Assembly: GCF_010093625.1 (NCBI RefSeq)
Contig: NW_022985378.1
Location: 353,113-417,112 of the forward strand
Length of the DNA: 64,000 nt
Direction: 5' to 3'
Source of the DNA: Macroventuria anomochaeta
Taxonomy: Eukaryota; Ascomycota; Dothideomycetes; Pleosporales; Didymellaceae
Under the pieces are notes generated by a model. The model searched no databases, was not told the DNA's origin, and was given only the letters and a program-made list of their open reading frames with translations. Positions within the stretch are counted from its first letter, which is position 1, and the number at the start of each line of letters is the position of its first letter. The position numbers and the translations under genes are program-made. Shown in pieces: positions 24,415 through 34,796 of this stretch.

Positions 24415-25769
24415 CACACACCGAACCTTTACGCGGTCCTGGAACTGAACGCCTTCAGTCACCAATCCCTATGCTAGATCTAGCACAGCCAACAATTCCT
24501 TTCGAAAGACCGCCGCTTCCTGAAATGGGGCTCATCTTCCTGCCAAGACCGTCCCTACCAGATTCAAGGAAGCGTGGCAGAGCAGCTGCGAACATTGATG
24601 GCGAACATTCATGTACGCAAAAGAAGAAGCGTAGACTCAGGCTGTTCCTAATCACTTCTCGCCTGTCACCTCAGTTCTCCCACCCAGCAACCAACATCGT
24701 CGACAGAGGGAGCTCCAAGATTGCTGTCTGGGCAAAGCAAAAAGCCCTCGGACGGAATATTCTTCGTAAAGCCGCCATCCTGAACCGCATCCGCCGTCGT
24801 GCCGTCTCAGCACGGGAAGCAGTCTCACGTGGACGCCTACTCGTCGAGCAAGAGAAGGAACAGCATCAACTTGAGATGGCACGTCTGACCTTCCACTACG
24901 GCAGTATTGACACCTACACTCGGCCTGTCCACTCGCAGACACAATCAGTGCCATCCTCCGCGGCGGTTCGAAACGGGTGTCACTACCTAGTCTCCGGCTC
25001 TCTCACCGGCCCACCGTCTGGCTCACCGACCACCTCCAGAAGCCCTTCTCCCATCTTGATCTCTCCACCCCTGAATGGGCCTGGACACGATGCTTCATCG
25101 GAGTACAGGAGCCCAAACGCAGCATACGCGCTCTCACCACCGCGCGCTCAGTCCTCTACACGCACCTACGAACCACACCTACCCTCTCCTCTCGGCCTCT
25201 CCAATTACGACGCCTTTGACGTCGAGGACCTAGGCGCCAAAGACAATACACATACCGACCTGTACTCGCATTTGGATGACGATGACGAGGAAGATCGGTA
25301 CTCCTATCTCTGGGACGAGTTTGAAGATGAGAGACACGGCAGTCCTTTCTCGCCGTCAGTCGCCACGAATGACTCCCGTACCACTGCGAAAACTGGCGCG
25401 AGTCAGGTGCTAAAGACGCCACCACAAGTGGCATACGATGACTTTGATATAGCAGAGTCACTGCTTAGTGGATTTGAAGAGGGCGATGAAAGCGTGAATT
25501 CGGTGTGGCCGAGTCCGTTTCTTGGCGCTGAAGCGAAAGCAACGACGAAAGGGAGTCGTGGTGCTGCGAGTCCGAATTTCCATGCGTTCGATAAGGGACC
25601 ATTGGCTGTTCAGTACCCTGGTGCACCTGTCCCTTATTCAGAACAGACGCCTGTGACGACATCACCGGCTGTGTCACCGAACTTGGTGCCCGCATCGATG
25701 TCGCCTAACTTCCTGCCAGCCGACTCAACAGGGTGGCCAGAGTCCGTCAGGTGGGAAGAACGTGAGTAG
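24411..25769 (+). CDS. conserved fungal hypothetical protein, Ser/Pro-rich with a basic core
   Basis: Single-exon frame of 452 residues from the ATG at 24411 (MTHTEPLRGPG). The most distinctive part is a basic region at about residues 75-150: KKKRRLRLFLITSRLSPQFS, then NIVDRGSSKIAVWAKQKALG and RKAAILNRIRRRAVSARE. This looks like a conserved block that could bind nucleic acid or be helical. The rest is disordered and rich in Ser, Pro and acidic residues, with DDDDEEDRYSYLWDEFEDE and a C-terminal SPNLVPASMSPNFLP repeat. No signal peptide or membrane segment. I believe the block is conserved in filamentous ascomycetes but know no function. The open frame extends 19 codons upstream without an ATG. 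Confidence 0.72.
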   Translation: MTHTEPLRGPGTERLQSPIPMLDLAQPTIPFERPPLPEMGLIFLPRPSLPDSRKRGRAAANIDGEHSCTQKKKRRLRLFLITSRLSPQFSHPATNIVDRGSSKIAVWAKQKALGRNILRKAAILNRIRRRAVSAREAVSRGRLLVEQEKEQHQLEMARLTFHYGSIDTYTRPVHSQTQSVPSSAAVRNGCHYLVSGSLTGPPSGSPTTSRSPSPILISPPLNGPGHDASSEYRSPNAAYALSPPRAQSSTRTYEPHLPSPLGLSNYDAFDVEDLGAKDNTHTDLYSHLDDDDEEDRYSYLWDEFEDERHGSPFSPSVATNDSRTTAKTGASQVLKTPPQVAYDDFDIAESLLSGFEEGDESVNSVWPSPFLGAEAKATTKGSRGAASPNFHAFDKGPLAVQYPGAPVPYSEQTPVTTSPAVSPNLVPASMSPNFLPADSTGWPESVRWEERE

Positions 25770-26037
25770 ATAGCTTCATGTAGGCAAACAAAGCTCCTGC
25801 TATAACACAAGCGACGTCCACAACCACAATCGTGGATCTACAGCGCTTGTACAGGGATATCGCAATTAAATGGTATCGTTCCATTCTCATCAAATACTCG
25901 TCCATCCCATAAAATACACTCACCAACGCCTTTTCCTCCAAATCCACCCATCATGCTCCTCCTTACACTTACCGTAGCAACTCGGTCTTACTACGTAAAC
26001 CCAACACCATTAAGTATTTTGCCTCTGCACCATCGTC

Positions 26038-26952
26038 TCAAATACAAGCGACCAACGCCCCGCCATCGTGAGAAGACGGAGTCAGAGGAGGGCCTGGAGG
26101 CTCTGTCAAACGTTAGCACCATGGATCCTGAATCGAACATAGAAAACACTCACTAGGTGACGAAAGAGGAGGAGTGTACAGGTCTGAGTTCTCGTCAGGC
26201 CTGGCCTTGGGTGAAGGAGGCGGAGGCGGAGGTGGAGCATCTCCACGACCGAAATCGTTACGAGGAGGAGGAGGATGATGAGGAGGAGAGTGTGGCAAAA
26301 AATTGGTTTTACCATCACATTCCTCGGGCTTGGCCTTGGAAAAGGGCGGTGGAGGTGGAGGGGGCGTGTCTCCGCGTCCAAGCCGCTGCACATCGACAGC
26401 CTGATCACCCAACACGGGCACGGGAGGGAAGGGGGGATCATGACGCAGTGGGTTTTCACCCTCGTAACACTTGTCAGGCTTAGACTTGGGAGATGGAGGT
26501 GGAGGTGGAGGTGGGGGAGAGTCGCCGCGATCAAGCTTGAGGCAGATAACCTTCAGCAATAAGCCGATAGCCTTAACGAGCTCGTCGAGCTTTGCCTTTA
26601 GAGATATAGGCAGGACAGGTGGTGGAGAGTCGCCTGCAAGCTTCACTCCGATGACCTTGACGAGCGTGTCCACAGCCTCGAGAAGCTCAGTGGGCTTGTT
26701 CTTGGGAGAGGGAGGTGGAGGAGGCTTCAGACTCAATGTTAGCGCTGGAGGCATTCAGATCAATTCAATGACAACTTACAGGTGGTGGTGACGAACCACC
26801 TAGAGCCTCGCCCGTAGGGCTGTTGGGCGGTGGCCTGGGCTTTGAGCAACTTGTTAGCATTGGGCTGGAGGTATTCGCGGCATTGAACTTACAGGCGATG
26901 GTGGGTCGTCCCTGGCGAGCTGGTTTGTTGGAATGTGTACTGAAGTGGACAT
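26038..26952 (-). CDS. proline-rich protein with repeated RGD-polyproline modules
   Basis: Four exons on the minus strand: 26893-26952, 26780-26839, 26154-26724 and 26038-26102, giving 251 residues. Introns are 53, 55 and 51 bp with GTAAGT or GTGAGT donors. Exons 1 and 2 are each exactly 60 nt and end in Pro codons. Exon 3 carries repeated modules of the form [R/A]GD-x-P(3-8)-S-x-K-x-K-x-x-E: for example RGDSPPPPPPPPSPKSKPD, RGDTPPPPPPPFSKAKPEE and RGDAPPPPPPPSPKARPDE. Two earlier copies are joined by amphipathic helices (ELLEAVDTLVKVIGVKLAGD and ELVKAIGLLLKVICLKLDRGD). The last intron rests on a clean branch site (TGCTAAC) and acceptor; without it the frame stops at 26113. No signal peptide is evident. 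I recognise no family; polyproline could bind SH3, WW or profilin. Confidence 0.7.
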
Positions 26953-27089
26953 GTTGAAAAGGAACCTATACCGTTGTAGTCTATGTCTAAGGCTGAAATG
27001 AAGCGTGTAGGTATTTTTGATCCTTCCAAGAGATGCCGTCGGATACTTTGCGGGAAATTGTTGCTGTTGGTGTATAACTTATACCGGCG

Positions 27090-27641
27090 TTAAACCTGCT
27101 GCATATATACGTACTGCACTTCAATGTCAGCAAAGCTTGCAAGCCGTGAAGATCGAGGAGCGTTCGTTGCATTCAACAAAGATGTGAGGATACTTCTTCT
27201 GTTGTTTGCTGCCGGTAAGGAGCAATCGCTGTTGTTGGGGCGCAAGGCGAGAAAGCTTCGGCAAGCATCGGTGGGAGTGTGATTAGCAAACGATCGCAAT
27301 TGACCAATGACCCCGGAAGCACACAGTGTGTGATTGTCCGCTGATAAAGTCTGCAGTACACTCGCGTTAATCAAGGTCACTAACGAGGCGGTCAGGTCGA
27401 TGAGACCGTGTGAAGTAGTGCGCAGCATATTGCACAAGACTGTTGCGGTAACAGAGGGATGCCAATCGTGAGGCGGTGAGACATAGCAAGGTTGATGTGG
27501 AGAGTGATCATGATATATTGTCAAGGGCCTCCAACTGGGAGGCTCGGTATTAGGTATGGTTATGTTATTACAGAGTTGTTCAGACGTCAGGTCGGAACTC
27601 ATTGAGTTAAAGATATAGATGAGAACCCGGAGTGAAGCCAT
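27090..27641 (-). CDS. hypothetical protein rich in N-glycosylation sequons
   Basis: Open frame of 183 codons from the ATG at 27641; an inner ATG at 27602 gives 170. It holds several Asn-x-Ser/Thr sites (NNIT, NAS, NHT, NNS, NAT) and scattered cysteines, which would suit an extracellular protein, but the N-terminus (MASLRVLIYIFNSMSS) is a poor signal peptide. Composition looks more coding than the surrounding DNA. An upstream exon could exist; the 5' side has an overlapping hydrophobic frame (27607-27831) that starts with TTG and that I could not join in phase. No family recognised. Confidence 0.35.
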   Translation of the reverse strand: MASLRVLIYIFNSMSSDLTSEQLCNNITIPNTEPPSWRPLTIYHDHSPHQPCYVSPPHDWHPSVTATVLCNMLRTTSHGLIDLTASLVTLINASVLQTLSADNHTLCASGVIGQLRSFANHTPTDACRSFLALRPNNSDCSLPAANNRRSILTSLLNATNAPRSSRLASFADIEVQYVYMQQV

Positions 27642-27940
27642 TCGTGGTCATCGAGAAGGGGTATATCCAGATACTTCCACGACCGAAATGCCCAAAAAAG
27701 GCCAAACAACGAAGTCGTAAGTATCGAGGCGCATACGAAAGCGCAACGAAGGATAGATATAACAGAAAGAAGGCTGCAAAATGCTGAGAACGGAGGCGGA
27801 CTAGCCGGGTATCAGAATGAAAGTAGTCCAAAAAGAATGCTCATAACGACGCAGCGAACCAGAACGCTTACGTTACAACAAAGGAAATACTTAATGGGAA
27901 CAATAAAGGAAATACTGATCTCTGTGAGCTTGGACTTCGC

Positions 27941-30251
27941 TCACATCATCATAAGTCTTGTTCGGCGCTTCTGCACATTTCGCGGGCGGTAGTCGCCAGG
28001 CCCAAGATAGTTCTGGCGTGGCGCTGCGGCTCGTTGGCCATGTCGTTCGCAAAGCTTTTGTCCGCCAACCTCGTAGTAGTCGGCGCTCAGTGGGATCCTA
28101 CATGTAGAACATATGAAGCATCCGGGATGAAACTTCTCGCGTGAATCTGTCTCCAGATATTGTCCTTCGATACCGCGATTGCAGGAATTGCAAAGGGATC
28201 CATTGAGCTCGTGGTAGTGGTGCTCGCAGTATGGCGCTTTTTCGAAGACGTAAAATTCCGCGGTAGGGAAGCCGTCGCCGCATGTTCGGCAAACGAAACA
28301 AGACCTGTGGTAGCGTCCGGTGAGGCGACCCGAAGAATCTTTGACAGACTTGCCGAGGATGGGCTCGGAACAACCGCGACAATTGCCTTTACTTGCGGGC
28401 GCCGGCCTGCGTACCTCTGCTTGTCGTGGTCCAGATTCTGGGCTGCGTCTTCGAGGACTCTGAGCAAGGTTCAAGGCAGGATCTTGTGGCGCGGACTGAT
28501 CTCTCGGGCGTCCCTCGAATGACCCACCTAGCTGAATGGCAGGATCCATTGGGGACTCTGGTGCACTAGGGCTTGGAAACCCTGGTGACAAGATTTGTGG
28601 AATTGGTTCAGATAGGTTCGGACGTGTGTAGCTTGCAGGCGCTCGTCGGCCTTGCGTTTGAGAAGGAGGGGGCCTTGATTCGGCGTAAGAAACGGGACTT
28701 GCGATTCTCTGAAAGCTCTCCTCTGCAAGATAGTCCGAACGGCTGATCTTGGAGACATTGCGCGAATGTCCGGCCTCAGAGCTGGGCGGACTTGATCGAG
28801 AGCTTGCAACGCTTTGTGTGGTATAGCTGGCGTACGAGTCATCCGATAAACCTGAGTCAGACGGTGTGTGAAGGGCACCAGATGGTGTATCGATACTGTA
28901 GTTGGTTGTGACTGGCGGTGGTGGTTGCAATGACTGCGGAGGTCCAGGGTCCCTGCGTGAGTCTGCCTCCGATGCTGTCTGACTAGGGTTGCGTGAGGGA
29001 AACATGTTGTTGGATCGAGGGGCGAAGTCTGAGGTTTTGTACTCAGCGATGTTTGCTGGAGGCAGGTCTTTCTCGGAAGGTCTCCTTGGTCGCGGTGGTG
29101 GCCCTTTCCTTTCCTGGCTTTCCTTGTGGAGCGGGTATGTCTTCGACCTATCGTCTTGACTTAACTGCACCGGACGTTTAGCTTCATTCTGCAAACGCCC
29201 GAGGAAAGCGTCGATGCCTTCACTCTCTACAGCTGCAGCTGGTAGTGGAGGTGGAGGCATCGTTGCAGTCGGTCCCGATTTTGTTCGGCTGGTTAGTCCG
29301 GCGCTGCGGTTCGAGTACGCAGAAGCTCGGGATGTGCTTGACGCCAGCGATGTCCGTGATTTGGATCCACTACCAATACTCCGCAGGCTCCCCTGTGTCT
29401 CTGTTCTACGGTGCCCAAACGATGGTTCCTGCGAAGGCGATCTGGGCGCACTGGCTGTGCTTGGTCGTCGGCTGTCGAAGGGACCAGGCGCAATGTTGTC
29501 CATACGTTTTAAGACGTTCTCTCCACCATTTGTACGGGGGCTAAGGGGCGCAAAGAGGGGACTAGGTTCGGCGTATCGCTGATTGTATGTGGCATCGAGC
29601 CTATCACGGTCCTGTGGTCGTGCGCTTCGAGGCGTAGCTACTCGATTGGTGGGGAATCGAGGAAACGATGAGTCCATGTTGGAAGGGAAATCTGGCGAGG
29701 GCTGCGAAATAGAGGGCGGTACTGGGCTTGTTGCACTTCGATTCAGGGCGTAGGGTGACCTGGGAAGCGCAGAAGGCAGCGGAGAACGGCTTCTTGGATC
29801 GCTGTAATTGCTGCTCATCGGTGATGGCTCAATGGGCCGAAATGGTTTATCTAGCTTACTGAGCGGTTGTTCACAGGGAGTGTTAGAGGATGCAATGATG
29901 TCTTACTGGCTGCTTGTGAGTCTATCCTGGGCGGTGCCGGCATACGACTCGAGGAAGGTGCTTGACCCTCATACCGGGTGCTGAAGGATGGACCTCCAAA
30001 GGATGTAGCGCGTTCGAGCTTTGGCGACGTCGGTTCTGGGGCCGGCGCTTGCGGTTGGGCGGGTGAGGCTGTAGCTGGGCCTGAAGGTAGTCAGATATGT
30101 GAGCCTGAGGTAGATCAACCCCATATCTCTCCTACTTACTTGCTGTTGGGAGAGGAGCTTTGGCACAGACATGATCGGCCAGTTGTAAGATATCGATGTC
30201 AATCCCACATGATGAACATTTGATCATCGGCAATCCGCTCATTCGATCCAT
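27941..30251 (-). CDS. paxillin-like LIM domain protein
   Basis: Exons 30140-30251, 29907-30080 and 27941-29850 give 731 residues. The N-terminus has a small zinc-binding motif, IKCSSCGIDIDILQLADHVC (residues about 10-29). A long Ser/Pro-rich disordered region follows. Two LIM domains lie near the C-terminus. LIM1 begins at about residue 584 (NCRGCSEPILG, then HRSCFVCRTCGDGF and YCEHHYHEL). LIM2 begins near 648 (LCNSCNRGIEGQYLE, then HPGCFICSTCRIPL and LCERH). The protein ends RNVQKRRTRLMMM, which I recall as typical of filamentous-fungal members. Yeast and fission yeast Pxl1 act at the contractile ring and polarity sites through Rho signalling, and that role is inferred here. Exon 3 starts after a TAG acceptor that skips an in-frame stop. 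Confidence 0.9.
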
Positions 30252-32762
30252 GTCGTGTGCGCTTAGTAGGCCTGGAAGGCCAGTACGATGGACGGTAGGC
30301 TGTGCTCTAGTGGGCGCAGCTGTTGTCCTTCACTTTCGACAATGTGATTGTTGGCGATGTTTCCACTGTGTTGACATGGGATGGAGCGTGAGATCCAAAC
30401 GACAGAATCTCAAAGGCGCATGCGACCGCCGAGAAAATATCCCTGACTACCTCCAGGCTGTTTGATCTTCGAACACGACGGGTCCTGCTAAATCAGGAGA
30501 AGCGATGCGGAAATGGTGCTGGTTTAGCTCTGATCTGAGGACGGCAGCGGAGAAATGGTTAGCGTAGCACCAGTACCAGCCCGTTTGAGATTGAACAGCC
30601 CCACCAGCGACACTCGTAATGTTGGATGGTGTTCTGTTAAGGTGGTCTTGGGCAGGGGACTGATAATGAGGATGGAGCGAGGCTCGGACAAGCCGACCAC
30701 ACAAAGACGGCGACGCACAATAAGGCTGGACGAGCAATCAAAGACAGAAGCCCCGAGGACCAAAGACACGCGCGCACTTCGAGACCTTTCTGATGTCCTG
30801 CACGTAACCCGCGCGGTCCCTGAATCGTGGCGTTCCTCGACCTGCTGGGCAGCGCCATTGATTCGACGGACTAGCTTTAGGCGCGCACGGAGCGGCAGCT
30901 TGCAGAGTCAAGTGGTCCCTGAACGTGGAGCCAGTCGCAACACAGAAGCTATCAAATGCGTGATGAAACGAATCTCCGTCGAAATGTCTGGACGATGTCG
31001 CAAGTGCCCATGACGAAATTCTTTCGATTATGTGCAACCATCACACGAGGCTGCACTCGCGTGGCACCTGAGAACGTCGGATGGAGCGGTAAGGCCAGGT
31101 GGTACAGTACAGAGCCGAGTTGAGGCTTTGTTCGCCAGGTGTCCATGCGCAGGAGAACCATTCGACCCGGACATTAAGCCACCTGCTTGATTGGATCCTT
31201 CGTGCGCAGTTGTTGGGCACATGGCTTATTGGTGTGGACGTTCTGCTGATACAGCAAGAGTTTCTTGACAAACGTTCTTCCCCAATCGCTTGGTTGCTGA
31301 GACGACAACCTTGGATTCATGATGTTTCCTGCAATCCTCGAGTTTCGAACAGTTTGAAGTATGCCACACGGCTCTGGTCTCATCGTTTCGGAAACAACAT
31401 CCGTCGCACGGACCGGTCGGTAAGCTTGAGTACTGATATGGAGATGGCCAGGAGCGTGTTGCTACATATAGCCGTGGGGACAGCGGACATTGGCCTCACA
31501 GAATACCTCCTCGCCCTGCAAAGGACTCTTCGACCACAGGATTGCTCACAGGCTGCGCTCGAAGCTTGTACACTGTCTTGTTACCTGCGGCTCGGCACGG
31601 CGTCGAACAGGCGACCATCAAGAATGGTTCTAGCCTTGCGCTGGTACGAATGGGGTGTCGTGTGCTTTGGTGGTGATGCTGAACGAGTCATCATCAAGAT
31701 TTGCGGCAGAAGTTGGACCGTCCTGGCTCATCGCGAAAACATCCAGTAGAACGTAGAGATAGGAACGATCACTTCATATGCCTTGAGCCGTCGAGCGTTG
31801 ATCTCGAACTGGTGGAGCGATGTGCACTGCGGTCCACTCGGCCACGCCCACCGCTCCTTTCTCGCGTCTAGTGCAAGTATACGCGGGGTACGATGGAAGA
31901 ATTCGGACATCCAAAGAGTGGTAAACATAACCCTAACCACCACGCCCCACTGTCATGTCAGTGTCTTGACAGCTGTCAGTTCAGCGTAACTCGTCTTCCG
32001 TCCTCTGGCGTGTTGTCGTGTCCTCGCCGAGGTATGCTGCGTGCTCACCATCCCAAGTGCGGTTCGGTTTGCTGCACCGTGAAATTGAGAGTGATATCGG
32101 GCGCGGCGCGGAGCAGACAGACGGAGAAACTCACGATACCATTGGCCTTCTAGGAACTGTCACGGGCTACGGCGGCATGAATTGGCTCAAAAAGTGGAAC
32201 GCACGTCGAAGAAGCGGTGGGCGTCGTCGCTGCCCGGCAGCATGCGGGTGAATTAGCTTGTTGTTATCGATAAGAGGCAGGTACGAGGGGAGGACGTATA
32301 TAGAAGGTACGTCCCACACCTCAACATTACCACTCCACCGCAAAGTAAACAATCGATCGGCTACACCATCTCACAAACAACACAAAGCTCTCTCTCCAAA
32401 TCCACCAACAAGTCACTCGGGCCATAGCCCAGTCGCCAAAACGTTTTCAAATCTTCTTTCCTCGTAAGTTTTCCCCACCATTCCGTATGAAGGCAGCCAT
32501 GTCTCGCCGCCGTAGTCCTTTCATACTTTATTGAGCTATAAGTGGCTTGCAAAGTAGCCTTGAGTACCTCCCATGATTTCGAGGACCGCGAGCTTGCATC
32601 AGGCTACTTCTGCTGGTTGAAAGGATGTCAATAACAAAGCACAGCGTCCACAACCCATTCGCCGGCCGACGCACTTCTCCTTCTGGGGCAGCGTCGGATC
32701 TAGACTTCCGCAGATAAGTTCGTTGAGCCAACAAGCCAGTAAGAACACCTCAAGCGAACGAT
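30252..32762. other. divergent intergenic region LIM gene / INO1
   Basis: 2.5 kb. It contains a 216-codon frame at 31099-31749 on the plus strand that begins with GTG; its first in-frame ATG (31438) leaves only about 103 codons. The segment ARSVLLHIAVGTADIGLTEY has a vague ankyrin flavour but is not convincing. A TATATAG element at about 32296-32302 suits the INO1 promoter, followed by CT- and CA-rich leader sequence. Confidence 0.4.
32296..32302 (+). promoter_or_regulatory. TATA-like element of INO1
   Basis: TATATAG about 460 bp before the INO1 ATG, followed by a C/A- and CT-rich stretch typical of fungal transcription starts. The distance implies a long leader, possibly containing an intron with a GTAAGTTTT donor near 32465. 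Confidence 0.35.
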
Positions 32763-34430
32763 ATGGCACCTCACGCCGAAGAAAGCGTCGGCCATGCGGA
32801 TGGGTTTAACGTGCAGATGGCACCTACTAAGGATCTCTTCGTCGTCAACTCTCCAAATGTTGAATACACCGATGACACTATCAAGACTAAGTACACTTAC
32901 CGTACCACCGACGTTACTCAGAATGCGGACGGTAAGTACGTTGCCGTACCCAAGGAGACTCTCTACGACTTCAAGGTCGACCGCAATGTCCCCAAGGTCG
33001 GTGTGATGCTCGTGGGTCTTGGTGGTAACAATGGAACTACTGTTACCGCTGGTATCATCGCCAACAAGCGCAACCTGGTGTGGGAGACGAAGGAGGGCAA
33101 GCGCGCCGCCAACTACTATGGCTCGGTCATCATGAGCTCCACGACCAAGCTCGGCGTCGACAGCAAGACCGGCAAGGACCTCCACATCCCATTCCATGAT
33201 CTCCTGCCGATGGTTCACCCCAACGATCTCGTCATTGGTGGTTGGGACATCAGCGGCATGAACCTGGCTGATGCTATGGACCGTGCCAAGGTTCTTTCGC
33301 CTTCGCTGAAGATGCTGGTTCGCAAGGAGATGGCCGTCATGAAGCCGCTACGTAGTATCTACTACCCCGACTTCATTGCAGCTAACCAGGAGGGGCGCGC
33401 CGACAATGTTTTGGAAGGCACCAAGGCCTCGATGGCCCATGTTGAGCAGATTCGCAAGGACATTCGGTAAGTCGGTTCCGTGCTCAGCATGCATGACCCG
33501 GTCGCTGACAGAAACTCAAGTGAATTCAAGGCTGCTAATAGCCTCGACAAGATCATTGTGCAGTGGACTGCCAACACAGAGCGTTACGCCGACATTCTGG
33601 AAGGTGTCAATGATACTGCCGACAACCTCATGAAAGCCATTGAGTCTGGTCATGAAGAAATCGCTCCCTCAACTATTTTCGCTGTTGCTTCCATCCTGGA
33701 GAACGTTCCTTTCATCAATGGATCTCCTCAGAATACCTTCGTTCCAGGTGCTATTCAGCTTGCTGAGAAGCACGGCGCCTTCATTGGCGGTGACGACTTC
33801 AAGTCTGGTCAGACCAAGATGAAATCTGCTCTTGTTGACTTTTTGATCAACGCGGGTATCAAGCTCACCTCCATTGCAAGCTACAACCATCTTGGCAATA
33901 ATGATGGCATGAACCTCAGCTCGCAGAAGCAGTTCCGCTCCAAGGAGATCTCCAAGTCCAACGTTGTGGACGACATGGTCGCTGCGAATAACGTCCTATA
34001 CAAAGATGGCGAGCACCCCGATCACTGCGTTGTCATCAAGTACATGCCCGCTGTCGGTGATGACAAGCGTGCTCTCGACGAATACTACGCCGAGATCTTC
34101 CTGGACGGTCACCAGACAATCAGCCTGTTCAACGTCTGTGAAGACTCTCTGCTGGCCTCACCTCTGATCATCGATCTGGTGCTTGTTGCTGAGATGATGA
34201 CTCGTATTCAATGGAAGGCCCACAGCGCTGGTGGCAGTGCCGCTGAGTACTCTGGCTTCCACAGCGTACTCAGCATCCTCAGCTACATGCTCAAGGCTCC
34301 TCTGACGCCTAGCGGTACCCCAGTTGTCAACGCTCTTGCTAAGCAGCGCGCTGCTCTCACCAACATCTTCCGCGCCTGCGTCGGTCTTGAGCCTGAGAAC
34401 GACATGACTCTGGAGCACAAGCTGCTTTAG
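32763..34430 (+). CDS. INO1: myo-inositol-1-phosphate synthase
   Basis: Converts glucose-6-phosphate to inositol-3-phosphate using NAD, the first step of inositol and phosphatidylinositol synthesis. Exons 32763-33466 and 33512-34430 (45 bp intron) give 540 residues, the usual length. The NAD-binding Rossmann motif is LVGLGGNNGTT (residues 83-93). Other conserved blocks are GGWDISGMNLADAM, IALL-type core segments, and the active-site region GDDFKSGQTKMKSALVDFL and SYNHLGNNDGMNLS, followed by KSNVVDDMV and YMPAVGDDKRALDEY. The intron interrupts IR|NSSEFKAAN, where an Arg codon is split. The first ATG (MAPHAEESVG) is used. Confidence 0.97.
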
Positions 34431-34796
34431 ATTACCGGATTATTCGGAGGCGAGGCTTATGTGAGCATAACGAAGGTGATAGTTTGATGGAGGTTACGGA
34501 ATTCGAGGTTTTGATTTGTCCAACTCTCTACGCTCTTTACCTTCTATATCAATGACAAGAGACTTCTTTGTCACTCGCGTGCCCATACTGCATCTGTTGT
34601 GAACGTCTCGCTTCATGGTTTTGTATTGTTCCAAATTTCTTGTTCATAAGGCGTCGATATTTCGTGGGTCCGGTCACATTGTTTGACCGACCTGAGGGTG
34701 CGCCTGCAGAAGGAAGGCGCGCTTCTTCCATCTCAACCTTACTCACGTCACAACCCCTCACGACTCACTAATGCCACCACACCGCTACAGCCTGCC
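34431..34796. other. intergenic INO1 / OB-fold gene
   Basis: 366 bp in a tandem arrangement: INO1 3' UTR and the promoter of the OB-fold gene. Nothing further seen. Confidence 0.5.

Noticed and set aside
31099..31749. 216-codon plus-strand frame with a vaguely ankyrin-like stretch
   Set aside because: Starts with GTG; the first ATG leaves only about 103 codons, and the ankyrin resemblance is one short segment.
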